Below, one piece after another: positions 47,870-58,960 of a stretch of 64,000 nt of DNA. The stretch is from Przewalskia tangutica (taxonomy: Eukaryota; Streptophyta; Magnoliopsida; Solanales; Solanaceae): NCBI GenBank assembly GCA_029844215.1, contig CM056738.1, positions 68,167,593-68,231,592 of the forward strand. Reading direction: 5' to 3'. The notes below the pieces were generated by a model that was not told where the DNA came from, made no database searches, and worked only from the letters and a program-made list of their open reading frames with translations. Made by a program: the position numbers and the translations under genes. How positions within the stretch are numbered: the first letter of the stretch is position 1; each line of letters begins with the position of its first letter.

Positions 47870-48175
47870 TCTTGATAAGTTACAGCACTAATGAGAAAAT
47901 GTATCGAACAAGCCATTGCAGCGTTAAAAAAAAGAATCGATAATCAATTATATTGAAATGAGTAGAATTTCCATCTGAATAGAAGCTAAGATATAACCAG
48001 TTCGTTTTACACTTTCTAGGTTCACAGCTGATTAGATAATATCATTATTAATATATAACCTACTAATGGATCATAAAATGAATTAATTTGGCAATTTGGA
48101 TGTGATAATGTTATCATCATTCAAATGTTTCCATAATGTTAGCCAGAGGAGCGAGACGAATTTAGATTATCAAGT
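47870..48175. other. Unassigned 0.3-kb segment between LTR pieces
   Basis: AT-rich sequence with no match to any LTR here. A short run (AAAATGTATCGAACAAGCCA) looks codon-like but has no sustained frame. Origin unknown. Confidence 0.35.
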
Positions 48176-48986
48176 TGGTACAGACGACAAGTGTTAGTAT
48201 GTGACTCTTCCTTTCTTCTTTGAGCATGAACTTTATAAAATGAGTGTACGGTGGACGTACGTGTTTTAAATGAATCTAGATTACATGTGGTACATGAGGT
48301 GATAATAACTTGATTTTAAAAGTATACTTGACTTGATTTTAAAAGTATAAGTCAATTGGTTGTAAAAGTGTAAGTGTCTTGATTTTCCAAAAGAGGATTT
48401 AAAATGATACTTGATATGATAAGTGTTTTGGTTTTCCAAATGAGGATTTAAAAAAGGAAGGTATGATAGTGCCTTGGTGTTTTCTAAAATGAAGATGTGA
48501 TTGGTACATGATATGTTGGTACCACGCATTTCTAAAAGAAAAGTTCATTTTAATATTTGGTACATGATATGTTGGTACCTTGGCATAGCTAAAATGAAAG
48601 ATTTTATATGTGTTTGGTACAGGATATGTTGGTACATTGGCATAGCTAAAATGACAGATTTTATATGTGTTTGGTATATGATATGTTGGTACCTTGACAT
48701 AGCTAAAATGAAAGATTTTATATGTGTTTGGTACATGATATGTTGGTACCTTGGCATAGCTAAAATGAAAGATTTTATATGTGTTTGGTACATGATGTTT
48801 TGGTACTTGGCATAGTTAAAATGAAAGATTTTATGTGTTTGGTACATGATATGTTGGTACCTTGGCATAGCTAAAATGAAAAGTTCGTATATGTGATTGG
48901 TACACGAGATATTGGTACCTTGGTTTTATTCCTTTGAGAGTCAAAAGATGAGTTAAATTGCACAAGGTTGCTTATGGTAGCTATTC
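48176..48986 (+). mobile_element. LTR middle fragment with minisatellite
   Basis: Resumes gypsy LTR sequence (GTTAGTATGTGACTC, then GTGCCTTGGTGTTTTCTAAAATG, as at 25421). It ends abruptly at TAGCTATTCGTGT, where the copia LTR begins. Confidence 0.7.
48499..48920. repeat. 57-bp minisatellite
   Basis: About seven units with GGTACATGATATGTTGGTAC starting at about 48502, 48559, 48616, 48673, 48730, 48787 and 48841. The steps are 57 except a shortened last one. 57 is divisible by three, which explains the long open frames on both strands. Confidence 0.93.
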
Positions 48987-49258
48987 GTGTATAAGATATC
49001 ATCGATATCTCATTCTCGATGATCATTAGTCGAGGCTACTTTAAAAGTTACGCTCTATCATCAATATCTCACTCTATTAATGACAACGTAAGCTCAAGGG
49101 ATGCACATTAATGAATAATTACAAACAATTAAATAATAATTCAATAATCGCAAATTCCATAAATATATTAATCTTATTAATAATATGAATGTGTTCAAGT
49201 ACATTTGTCCCTAATAATGATTGTCTCTAGGACATACATACTTTCAATCTCCCACTTG
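48987..49258 (-). mobile_element. 3' LTR start and polypurine tract of the copia element
   Basis: On the minus strand AAGTGGGAGAT (49247-49258) precedes the LTR start TGAAAGTATGTATGTCC (49246). Only about 260 bp of LTR remain. The same LTR start is found on the plus strand at 33072. Confidence 0.8.
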
Positions 49259-51900
49259 GCCTAGAGCCAATCTCCAATGTATCTAATACCCATGTTTTCA
49301 AAATGACCATTATGCTTAACTAAGCTTAATGGTTTAGTGAATGGGTCAGCTTGATTATTATCTGTGGGAACATAGTCTAATTTTATTTCTTCAGTTGTCA
49401 CCATCTCTCTGAGTATGTGGTATTTCCTTGGTACATGCTTGTTTATGTTGTTGATCTTGGTTTTTTAGCTTGTGCAATCGCACTAGTGTTGTCATAATAA
49501 ATCGTTATTAAACAAGTGACACTTGGAACAACCCCTAGTTCCTTCAGAAACTTAGATATCGTGATAGCTTATTTACCAACTTCCGATCCAGCAATGTACT
49601 CGTCTTCGGTTGTTGAATTAGTAGGTGTTGCTTGCTTGGAACTTTTCTAACTTACTGTTTCACCATTGAAAATGAAGGTATATCTAGACTGAGACTTGAA
49701 GTCATCAAGATCTGTCTGGATGTTAGCATCAGTGTACCCAGTAGCCACTAGCTTCTCTTGTCCACCATAGACTAAGAAATATTTTTTAGTTCGTCTAGAT
49801 ACTTAAGAATACTTTTGACTTCTTTCTAGTGTTTTTCTCCAGGATTCTACTGAAATTTGCAAGTCATACTAAGTGTGTAGGACATAACTGGCCTCATAAA
49901 TGTCATGTCATACACGATTGATCCTATAGTTGAAGCATATGATATTTTTTTCATGCGTTCAAGTTATGAAAGAGTAGAAGGACTGTCATTCTTTGATAAC
50001 TTGATGCCTTGACTCATAGGAAGACCTCCCTTCTTGGAGTTTTCCATAGAGAACCGTCTTAGCACCTTTTTTATGTATATGGACTGTTACAGCCCCAATA
50101 ATCTATTAGGTCTATCTTTATAAATCTTAATTCCAAGAATGTAGCATGTTCGCCCAAGTCCTTCATGATGAAGGTGCTGGATAACCATTCCTTGACTGAT
50201 TGCATGAGAGATTTATTGTCTCCCATTATTAATATGACAGCTACATATATAACAATGAAGATAATACTCCGTCTTTTGCACTTACTATAAACGCAAGGAT
50301 CTTCTTTACTTCTAACAAAGTCAAACGAATTGACTGCTTTGTCAAAGTAAATATTCCAACTCCTTGAGACTTGCTTAATTCCATAAATGGACTTATGTAG
50401 CTTGCATATTGCTTTGGGCTTAGTCTTGGATGTAAAACTCTCAGGTTGTATCATATACACCTCCTCAATTAGGTTAATATTAAGGAAATCAATTTTAACA
50501 TCCATTTGTCAAATGTCATAATCATAGTATGCGACTATTCCAAGCAAAATCTAAATTAATTTTCGCAACAGGTGAAAAGGTTTCATCATAATCGACCCCA
50601 GGTCGTTGATTATAATCTTTAGCCACCAATCTTGCCTTATAAGTATGTACCTTACCATATGAATCAATCTTCTTCTTGAAGACCCATTTGCATCCTATGG
50701 GTCTAATCCTGTTGGCAAATTAATCAAGTTCCAAACTTGATTGATGTACATCGAGTCCATCTCAGATTTCATGGCTTCTTGCCATCTCTGTGAATCAATG
50801 TCTAACATAGCTTCGCTCTAGGTTGTAGGTTCATCGCCATCAGAAATATCTATCTCACTGTGTGTTTCAACAAGTAGATTAAGTTTTTCAGGGAGACGAT
50901 GAGTCCTAGTAGTTTTATGAAGTAGATTATTCTGCGTTTCAGTGTTTGTTTCATTCTGATTGTAAAAAGGTATTTGTGTGCTGGACAATACACCACCTTG
51001 AGAGCTTTCAGGAATGTAATTTTTCATGTATTTTCGGAATGGCATGATGTACAACCATTGTATCATCTTTCATTGGTTGTGTATTAGAGCCTTGCATTTC
51101 TGGACTATCTCTCACAGTACTCCCACTAGCTGAAAGGAATACTCTAAGTACCCAATCTTCACCAAATACTCCCAATGAATCCTTGTCTAGGTCATTTGAC
51201 AAGGGTTCAACTTCTGTGTTATCTTGTGGTTCTTGAATTTCTTCAAGTTATATCTCATTGCAGCTCTGTTCCTTATAGACATAGTCTTCTTCAAGGAAAG
51301 TTTCATTTCTGGAAACAATGACCTTATGTTCTTTAAGAAGATAGAAATAGTATTTATTAGTTTCTTTTGGATATCCCATAAAATAATATTTCTCACTTTT
51401 AGATTCAAACTTATCAGTAAGCATCTTCTTTACATATGCAGGGCACCCCTAGGGTCGCATGTGTTTATGTGCTGACTTCTTGTCATTCAATATCTCATAT
51501 GGAGTTTTTTCTACTGACTTTGAAGGAACTCTGTTCAGAATATAAATTGAGCTTTGTAATGCATATTCCCAAAGGTATGTTGGTAGAGGTGAGAAACTCA
51601 TTATGGATCTAACCATATCTAATAGAGTTCGATTTCTCCTTTCAGCAACACCATTCATTTGTGGCATTCCAGGAGGTGTCCATTGTGATTGGACTCTATG
51701 AAGCTTCAAGTAATCCAGAAATTCTTTACTTAAGTATTCACCTCCTCGATCTGATCAAAGGGTATTGATACTTGTTTCAAGTTGCTTCTCTACTTCTAAC
51801 TTATACTCCTTGAATTTCTCAAAGGCTTCGGACTTGTGTTTCATAAGATACATATGCCCAAACATTGTCAAATAGTCTGTAAAAGTGATGAAGTAAGGGA
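49259..51900 (-). pseudogene. Ty1/copia pol, 3' part (integrase end, RT, RNase H)
   Basis: Degenerate minus-strand pol. Reading leftward from 51900 are integrase (FPYFITFTDYLTMFGHMYL; SDRGGEYLSKEFLDYL; GMPQMNGVAERRNRTLLDMV, the last two holding D and E of the catalytic triad) and the integrase tail (PYEILNDKKS). RT follows (CKWVFKKKIDSYGKVHTYKA; GVDYDETFSPVAK; LHKSIYGIKQVSRSWN at 50071-50505; ATFLELRFIKIDL). The RT catalytic YVDD box reads YVAV, so it is dead even without the stops. An RNase H remnant with stops lies at 49260-50080. S2 separates it from its 5' half. Confidence 0.87.
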
Positions 51901-51905
51901 AGCCT

Positions 51906-54768
51906 TGTTACACACCGTAATTCCAGGACAAGTATATAAGAACGTATGTAAGAAAACGGGACTTTAAGATTTGAGACTTGTAGAATTTATCGGAATTATG
52001 GAAATGTCGGAAAATGAAATATTATGACGAATGGGAGGGTGACACGTGTCACCCCCACGTAGGCTTGGTCGAATTATTGACCAAGGTTAAGTGGTCTTGT
52101 GACCAAGGTTAAGTGGTCAAATGTGGATGATCAAGCTTGAGAAAATTGACCAAGTCAACTAAGTCAAGTTGACACAAGATATTTAAATTTCTTCATCCAA
52201 GCCACACAAGTATTTTAATCTTGGCCCTTGAAAGTAGTATATTACTACACTAGTAGCAAGACTTCTTCCACACTTAGAAAAAATTTCAAGAACTTGTGTG
52301 CATTTTTAGGAGCTCTCGGCTAAGCTCATTAAGAACAAGAAAAAAAATTCAATCTTGTTCCATATTTTCCAATATTTAAATCAAGGGTTCCTAGAAGTAT
52401 TATAAGGATATCTCAATACAAAGATCCCAGAAAAGCTACGTTTTTACATTAGTCGCAAGATGAAAACCTAAGTTGTTTTCATAAGTTTTGATTGGAAATT
52501 AAAGGGAAGTTGTTTATGAACTTCTAAGGGCTTAAAATAGCGGATTGGAGCGTGAAGGAAATGAGCTAAGTTGCTAAGGAGCGACTTTGAATCTTGGAGT
52601 TATATTTGGGCTTATCGAGGTAAATCTCCGTCTTACCTTTGTAATTAAAGACTACATGTTGTAGTAGGTTGGTAATTGATCATGTGAATTATATTATGAA
52701 GATTGATGTATGTTATGGAATATTGGAAGCCTAAATTCGAGAATGAGCTTGTTAGCCATTGAAATGGAAATACAATTTGGTCGATAGTTATAATCGTCGC
52801 ATGTTATCTAAAGAAGAGATTATAGTTGTTATATTTGATTGCGACTATATAACATGATAGAATAACAATTTGGATTGAAAAGGAAATTGGAATGAACTAT
52901 ATGTTGTTGCACAATTGAGCCGAAATGGCCATTTAATATTGGACTGTTTTATGCAAATTGTGGGGCAGAATTTTACACGTCATGTAAGGCGTGTAATCCC
53001 CTTTGGATAGCTGAATTGTTGAGCCTTAAATGTGGCATGTTTGGTTGTTAAATCCGGGCCTTGAAAAAGGTGGAAAAGTACGTAGAAACAAAGGAAGTGT
53101 TGTCCAATTTTCCGTAGAATAAGTGACTTTACACTTAGAATATTTTACGTTAGAAAGCTAGAAGTTGATAGACGTATTATGGTCATTATAGGTTGACATA
53201 CTATGTGCGGCATATTGGACTTATCAAGTGGATTGAACCGAAGAGGTATGTGGAACTTTTCTTATCTCTTGAGCATGAGTAGTTATAAATGTATAGTACG
53301 GTAGACGTACGAGATTTAAATAAATTCAGTTTCATTTTGATATCCTTGACTTGTTTTAAGAATGTCCAAGTTGGTTGAGTTAGAGAAGTAACTCACTTGT
53401 TTTAAAGGATAAAAAAATATGCCTTAGTTTCTAAAGCATAAAGTTGGTATAACGGCTTTATAGGAAGTTGGTTATAACAACTTTATGGAAAGTTAAAAGA
53501 ATGGTTTACTCTAGTAAGGTAACAAAGATAAATGACTTGAAATGAAGGAGGACGATTTGATTTAAAGGCATCAATTGCTTAAAGTTTTAAAGTAAAAGTC
53601 ACTTGGTTTAGAAGCCTAAAAATGTATTTCTAAAGGTGTAGTGACTTGTTTTGAAAAGTAGACAAGTCTTGATACTACGGGTGTTAGTGTCTTGGGGGTT
53701 TTATACGAAAAAGAGTCATTTTTAAAAGGATAAAGGTACGTAGTATTTTGGGTTAAATTCCCGTATTTTTCATGACATGTTAGTGCCTTAAGTTAAATAA
53801 AATGAGAGTGCATGCTAATTAAAGTCTAATGAGAAGTTAAGGGATTTCTTAATTTGCTTATGATATTTACGATAGTCGGTTGTGCTTATGTTATGATATT
53901 TATGGTAGCCTTAAGTGCTAGTGTTATGTAAATTTTGTGGGGTAAACCCCCGGGTTACTACATATTCTGTGGATTTGCTCCCCACGATGTGAGTGCGGCG
54001 TTTGTACTCATTGCGGGTTCACCGGGCCCATGCAGGTGAAATAGTCCCATGCGGAGAAAATTGCTCCATTGCAGGTCCACAGGACCTATGCGGGTGAAAT
54101 AGTCCCAGGAGTAGGATTGCTTAATGATACTACGGGCGGGTGGCCCTAATTTGATCATGAGCTTCCTATTTTTAAGCAGTAAAGTATACTCTTGTTTACT
54201 CTCATTATTAGTAAGGCACAGTGTACTGTTATTTTGGTCATCATACATGTCTCCAGCTTTATTTTAGACTATATGACTTCATTTCAGTACTTTCAGTTTC
54301 ACATACTTGGTACATATTTTGTACTGACCCCCTTCCTTGGGGGCTGCGTTCATGCCTCAGGTAGGGGTAAGCAGGTTGCAGATCCTCGTTCCTAGGATCA
54401 CTGATCAGTTCTTGGAAAGCTCCATTTCTCCGGAGGTTTGTCTTTTAGTACAGTTTCCCTGATGTTGTAGATTTATGTACATTTAGGGGTATGGCGGGGC
54501 CCTGTCCCTTCACAGTGGTTATGTCAAAACTCTTAGAGGTCTGTAGTCATATTTGTGGGTTGGTTTGTAAACAAAAAAAAAAAGGTAACTGCTTTTGACT
54601 GTATATATTTATATATATCCAGGGAGGTAGCCTTATCGGCTAACCTGTTGCTTATTCCTTATTGATTTTTTTTAGAGTTGTATGTATGTTCCGCTGATTA
54701 CTCTGATGTATATCTGTAAGGGTGCCCAGGTAGGGCACGAGTCGCGGGCCCGGGGTCGGGTCGTGACA
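51906..54768 (+). mobile_element. Solo gypsy LTR S2 in copia integrase (2.86 kb)
   Basis: TGTTACACACCG to GGGTCGTGACA, flanked by the 5-bp direct repeat AGCCT (51901-51905 and 54769-54773). Copia integrase codons continue on both sides. It contains a TATA-like TAGTATATTAC near 52232, a donor GAG|GTAAAT at 52619, a candidate mini-exon 53192-53245, repeated GGTGAAATAGTCCC units (53990-54130) and the full hairpin series (54309-54738). Confidence 0.95.
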
Positions 54769-54773
54769 AGCCT

Positions 54774-56285
54774 CCCTTAGCTTGAGTTGAAAATGGCTCA
54801 TATACATCAGTATGGACCAACTCAAGCACCTTTTTGGCTCGCACACCCTTCCTAGAAAGTGACTTATTGGTCATATTTCCTCTCAAGCAAGATTCACAGT
54901 TACCATAGGACTCTAGGTCAAATGGTTCCAGGTAGTCTAACTTCCTTAATATTTCTATCATTGATTCATTGATGTGACCAAGTCTATAATGCCATAAGTA
55001 CGTGAGATTTCTTGGATAACTTATCTTAGCTCATTTATTTTGCACATTGAAAATTTCATGACTATAGTTTAGAACATACAAACCATCCAAAAGCAGAGCA
55101 TTTCCTCAAACAAAACCATTAAAAGATAGTACATAACTGTCATTTGCAATAAATGAGGAAAACCCCTCAATGTCTAACATTGGGATAGAAATAATATTCC
55201 TCGTCAATGAGGGAACAAAGTAACAATTATTTAGTTCTAAACAAAATCCTGAAGGTAAATCTAGTCTATAAGTTCCCACACGTTCAGCATCCACTCGTGC
55301 TCCATTTACAACGCGCATGTCTACCTCCCATGGTCAAACCTTTCTGATGTCAGTCAGACCTTGGACATTATTAAAAATGTGTGAGCCACAAGCGGTATCT
55401 AATACCAGCAGTGAGAGTTACTTATAAACATATTTATTTCAATAACAAACATACCTTGTTCAGTAGAGCTATAAAGCACCTAGTGTTTTGCCTCCTCCTG
55501 AAGTTGTGCAGTCCTTCTTCTAGTACCCCTCCTTCTTGCAGTTGAGGTACACATCCGCAACTACCTTTGACTTCTTTTAACCATCTCCTCTAGGTTTCAG
55601 AACTGTGGGTATAACAACTGCCTTACCCTTCTTCTGCATGTTTTTACCCTTGGGTTTGAACTTACTAGATTAGCCCATCATGAGCACAACGTTACCTTTA
55701 GAGGTAGATAATCAAAGGTCTTCAATATGGTGTGAAGCTCTGGAAGACTCACCTTGGTCCTATTCATCTTGAAGTTCACATGAAATTCTCAAATGAATCA
55801 GGACGCGAATTCAGGATCAGGTTGACAGAGACATTTATAGGCAGCTTCATTCCAATCGAAGCCAACCTTTCTATCAACCCAATAATTTTCAGAACATGTG
55901 CTGACACTTGACCCCTTCATTCAGCTTACACTTGAAAATGTTTCTCAACAGTTCTTACTCTATTGTTTGAGATTGTGAGCCATAGAGACTCTTCAAGTAT
56001 TCTAGCATTTCGTTGGGGCCATGTTTCATGTTGCCTTTGTAACTCCACAGTCATGGAGGACAACATTACACATTATGTTGAGGTAGCATCGTCCAGATGT
56101 TTCTGATAAGCCACCTTGTCAAACAGGGCATACTCAGCAGAATCTTCAGCAGGGAATGTGGGGAACATTGTGTCTAACACATACTCAATTATTTCTAGTA
56201 TTAACACCAACCGCAGATTTCTCAACCAGTCAGGGTAATTAGCTTCAGTCAACTTGTTTGTCTAGACCAACATTTTCAGTGATAG
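54774..56285 (-). pseudogene. Ty1/copia gag, protease and integrase start (broken)
   Basis: Minus-strand frames from right to left. Gag at 55830-56285: LTEANYPDWLRNLRLVL, then YALFDKVAYQKHLDDATST and a stop, with SSMTVELQRQHE in a shifted frame. A decayed zinc knuckle (YLNCKKEGY.KKDC) near 55545. Protease and GAG-pre-integrase at 55106-55318: YRLDLPSGFCLELNNCYFVP. Pre-integrase at 54774-54961: CESCLRGNMTNKSLSRKG and VLELVHTDVYEPF (first integrase Asp), interrupted by S2. Many stops and shifts. Confidence 0.82.
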
Positions 56286-57690
56286 ATTTGATATTTTATA
56301 TATACTGAAGAAATAGATAAACTTGAAATTAAACTCTAATATAATTCCTATTAAACATATTTATTAACTAATTAACATGGTCTTTAGTTTAATTAGCTCC
56401 CACTAATTTAACATATTCTTTGACCCCATGGAAGAATACACACTCATATCAAATATGGTCATAATGGGTCAAGATCCAGGTTCATGTTATCTCCGCGTTT
56501 GTTGTGGCTGATAACTTCAACAACACAATCTGGTAGGTCTCCAAACCAATTACAAACAATTTGTAACTCTTGTTTGACCGACCTTAGCATGCTATATCAA
56601 ATAAAGCATCTTAATTATCATGCAAAGTCAATTAAGCACATATTGGGTATCGTCTTCCCAATCATGATATTAAGTAATTTAAACACATATTGGGTGTCGC
56701 CTACCTAGACAATTATTTGCGGACGTTATTCTAGTAATTTAAATGACAAACATATTGACATTTAATACATGAACAATATACTTATCAAATAGTCACTCTT
56801 GCGTTCTCTCTCTTGTCGGTAAGTATATCTGTTATGGTATTGATGTCGTGTCGTTCAATATTTCCTTTCCTATCCCTTCCCTATAATGATACCTGTATTG
56901 TATAATAATAATCGTGGGTTAAACATTTTGAACTCTGATTTTTTTTCTGGACAGGTTGTGTTGCGGCTCTAATCATTAGGGTCGCGTCGCCAGTGAGGTA
57001 GAAGCCTTCCGGCTTCTGCAATGAATTAGTGACGCGACATTGGTAAGGCAAAACCCTTTCAGCTTCTGTAGTGCATTAGGGCCACAACGCTCCACCATGG
57101 ATCCGCGACGCCTACCGTCCAGTAAGTCCAGAATTTTAAAAATGAAGTTAATCGCGGACTCAGACAGGAGCCGCGACTCCTGCCTGTCACTGTGGCAGGA
57201 ACCGTGACGCTCCACCATGGAGCTGCGGTGCAACCTTGAAACCCTAGCAGGAGCCACGGCTCCCTACCATGGGGTCGCGATACCTACGTCTTGACAGTAT
57301 GTTTCCGTGTTGATTTTCTGAAAGAAAATTGTCCAAACCCTAAATCCAATTTAGGGGTCAGATCACATATCCTTTATCATCATCCACTATTATCAATAAT
57401 GCACACATCGACCATCACCCATTCCTACCCGTTCTTCGATGTGCACCATATTCTCAATGAACCGGTTATCTGCACTTTGGCTTAGTTCGAGTTAGAACGG
57501 AATGACATCCTCAATTTAGCATAGTTGATAATTTATGGTGACATCAAAAGGTTAACTGTTCAGTCAAGGTATGTAGGATTTCAAGAAGCCTTGTTTTAAT
57601 TCAGTTTGAAAACCAATTTCATGTTTAACCCATATTATTATCTTATTCAATTGTTAAATAACCATTGAACCATCCTGGACTCTGATACCA
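56286..57690 (-). other. Copia leader region with primer binding site
   Basis: TGGTATCAGAGTCC on the minus strand at 57677-57690 is the primer site, close to Met-tRNA type. The leader to gag is unusually long (about 1.4 kb). It contains a GC-rich stretch (56985-57290) with repeated GCCGCGACTCC / GTGACGCTCCACCATGG-like words. No gene seen; part may be an unrelated insertion. Confidence 0.6.
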
Positions 57691-57691
57691 C

Positions 57692-58190
57692 TGTATGACT
57701 TTTTTGTGTTCAAAACATCTAAATAATGCACAGCGGAAGTTTAAAATTTTACTTATTTACCCAAAAATTCCTTTTGATAGGATTATACGACAATCAAAAC
57801 CTGTAAAGACTTAAACAAAAATAGTTATAGGTTGTTAATCTGGAATATTTACTTAGGGTGTACACGCGATTGTCCCTTTGATTTGCAAGCACCTTGCTGC
57901 AGTGTATTCCTCTGTCATGAAAGCTAGGAAATCTTGGCAGAGGTTTGAGAGAGTTTTATTCTAAACTCTAAGTCTAGAATTAGTGTATCAAACTTGTATT
58001 AAGAGTAATGGGGTAGTGCTATTTATATAGGAGATATTAGGTCAAAAATCATATTAGGGTTAGGCTCTAAGCCTGGCCCAAAATTGAAATGCAGTGGCCA
58101 GTCTAACTTGGCCCACTGCCATGTAGCCTGTCGCGCCCTTTTCCGACCGCGACATTTATTTTCTAGACTCCTGCTTAAATAACAAAGGTT
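57692..58190 (-). mobile_element. End of the copia 5' LTR
   Basis: On the minus strand it ends CATACA at 57692, next to the primer site. It contains a TATA box (CTATATAAATAGC, about 58020-58032) and the TGCAAATCAAAGGGAC block (near 57880) shared with 34354-34375. The LTR start is missing. The right end is approximate. Confidence 0.7.
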
Positions 58191-58479
58191 AGAAAATAAA
58201 TAATAAATGCTAAAAATGCAAAAGTGTTAAATGTTTTGACAAGGTGCAAAATGCTAAGGGTTCGCGGAGTCGCCACCTAATTAGTTGGGTGAATTAGGAC
58301 ACCTAAATATTTAACTAGTTTAAAGTAAAACATTAACTCCATTTTAATGGTCTGCTAAACTTAATGAGATTCTGGGTAAGGGTTCTTTATTAATCTAGAG
58401 GGAAGGGGTTAGGCACCCTCTAAGATCCGCTAACTTGCGGTTGTCCTGCCAAACCTAGGGTAATTATTATGTTTAAAAA

Positions 58480-58960
58480 ATGCAAAAATAAAAGCTCCCT
58501 CTGCTTAGTAGAATGCTAAAAATGTTAAAATGTTTTAAAGGTGCTTTAAGTAAAAAACAGGGCAAAACATTGTTATAAATAAATAAAGGAGCCAAATGCT
58601 AAATGTTTAAAAAGTGCTTAAAATACTAAAGGTTGCTAAAAGGTTTTAAATGATAGAAGGGTGCTAAAGGTGCTAAGAGGCGCTTAAAAGTGCTAAATGC
58701 TAAAGTGCTGAAAGTAATGCTAATATGCTTAAAATACAAAAGAGTGCTAGGAGGTGCTAAAATGTTAAGGACAAAATGCGCCAAAGGCGATATTTAAAGA
58801 TGCTTAAAGGATTGCTAGAATATTAAAAGTGCTAAAATGTTAAAGAAATTTTAACATGTAAAGGGGTGCTAAATACTAAAGGGTGATTAAAAATGTTAAA
58901 AGGGCTAGAAATGCTAAAGAATGCTAGGAAGGTGCTTTATGGACTAATTATATGCTCATG
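58480..58960. repeat. Degenerate (GTGCTAAA)n-like array
   Basis: Dozens of irregularly spaced variants of GTGCTAAA, TGCTTAAA and TGTTAAAA over nearly 500 bp, without a fixed higher period. Confidence 0.75.

Noticed and set aside
48501..48868. Long repetitive frames resembling short hydrophobic proteins
   Set aside because: Produced by the 57-bp minisatellite.
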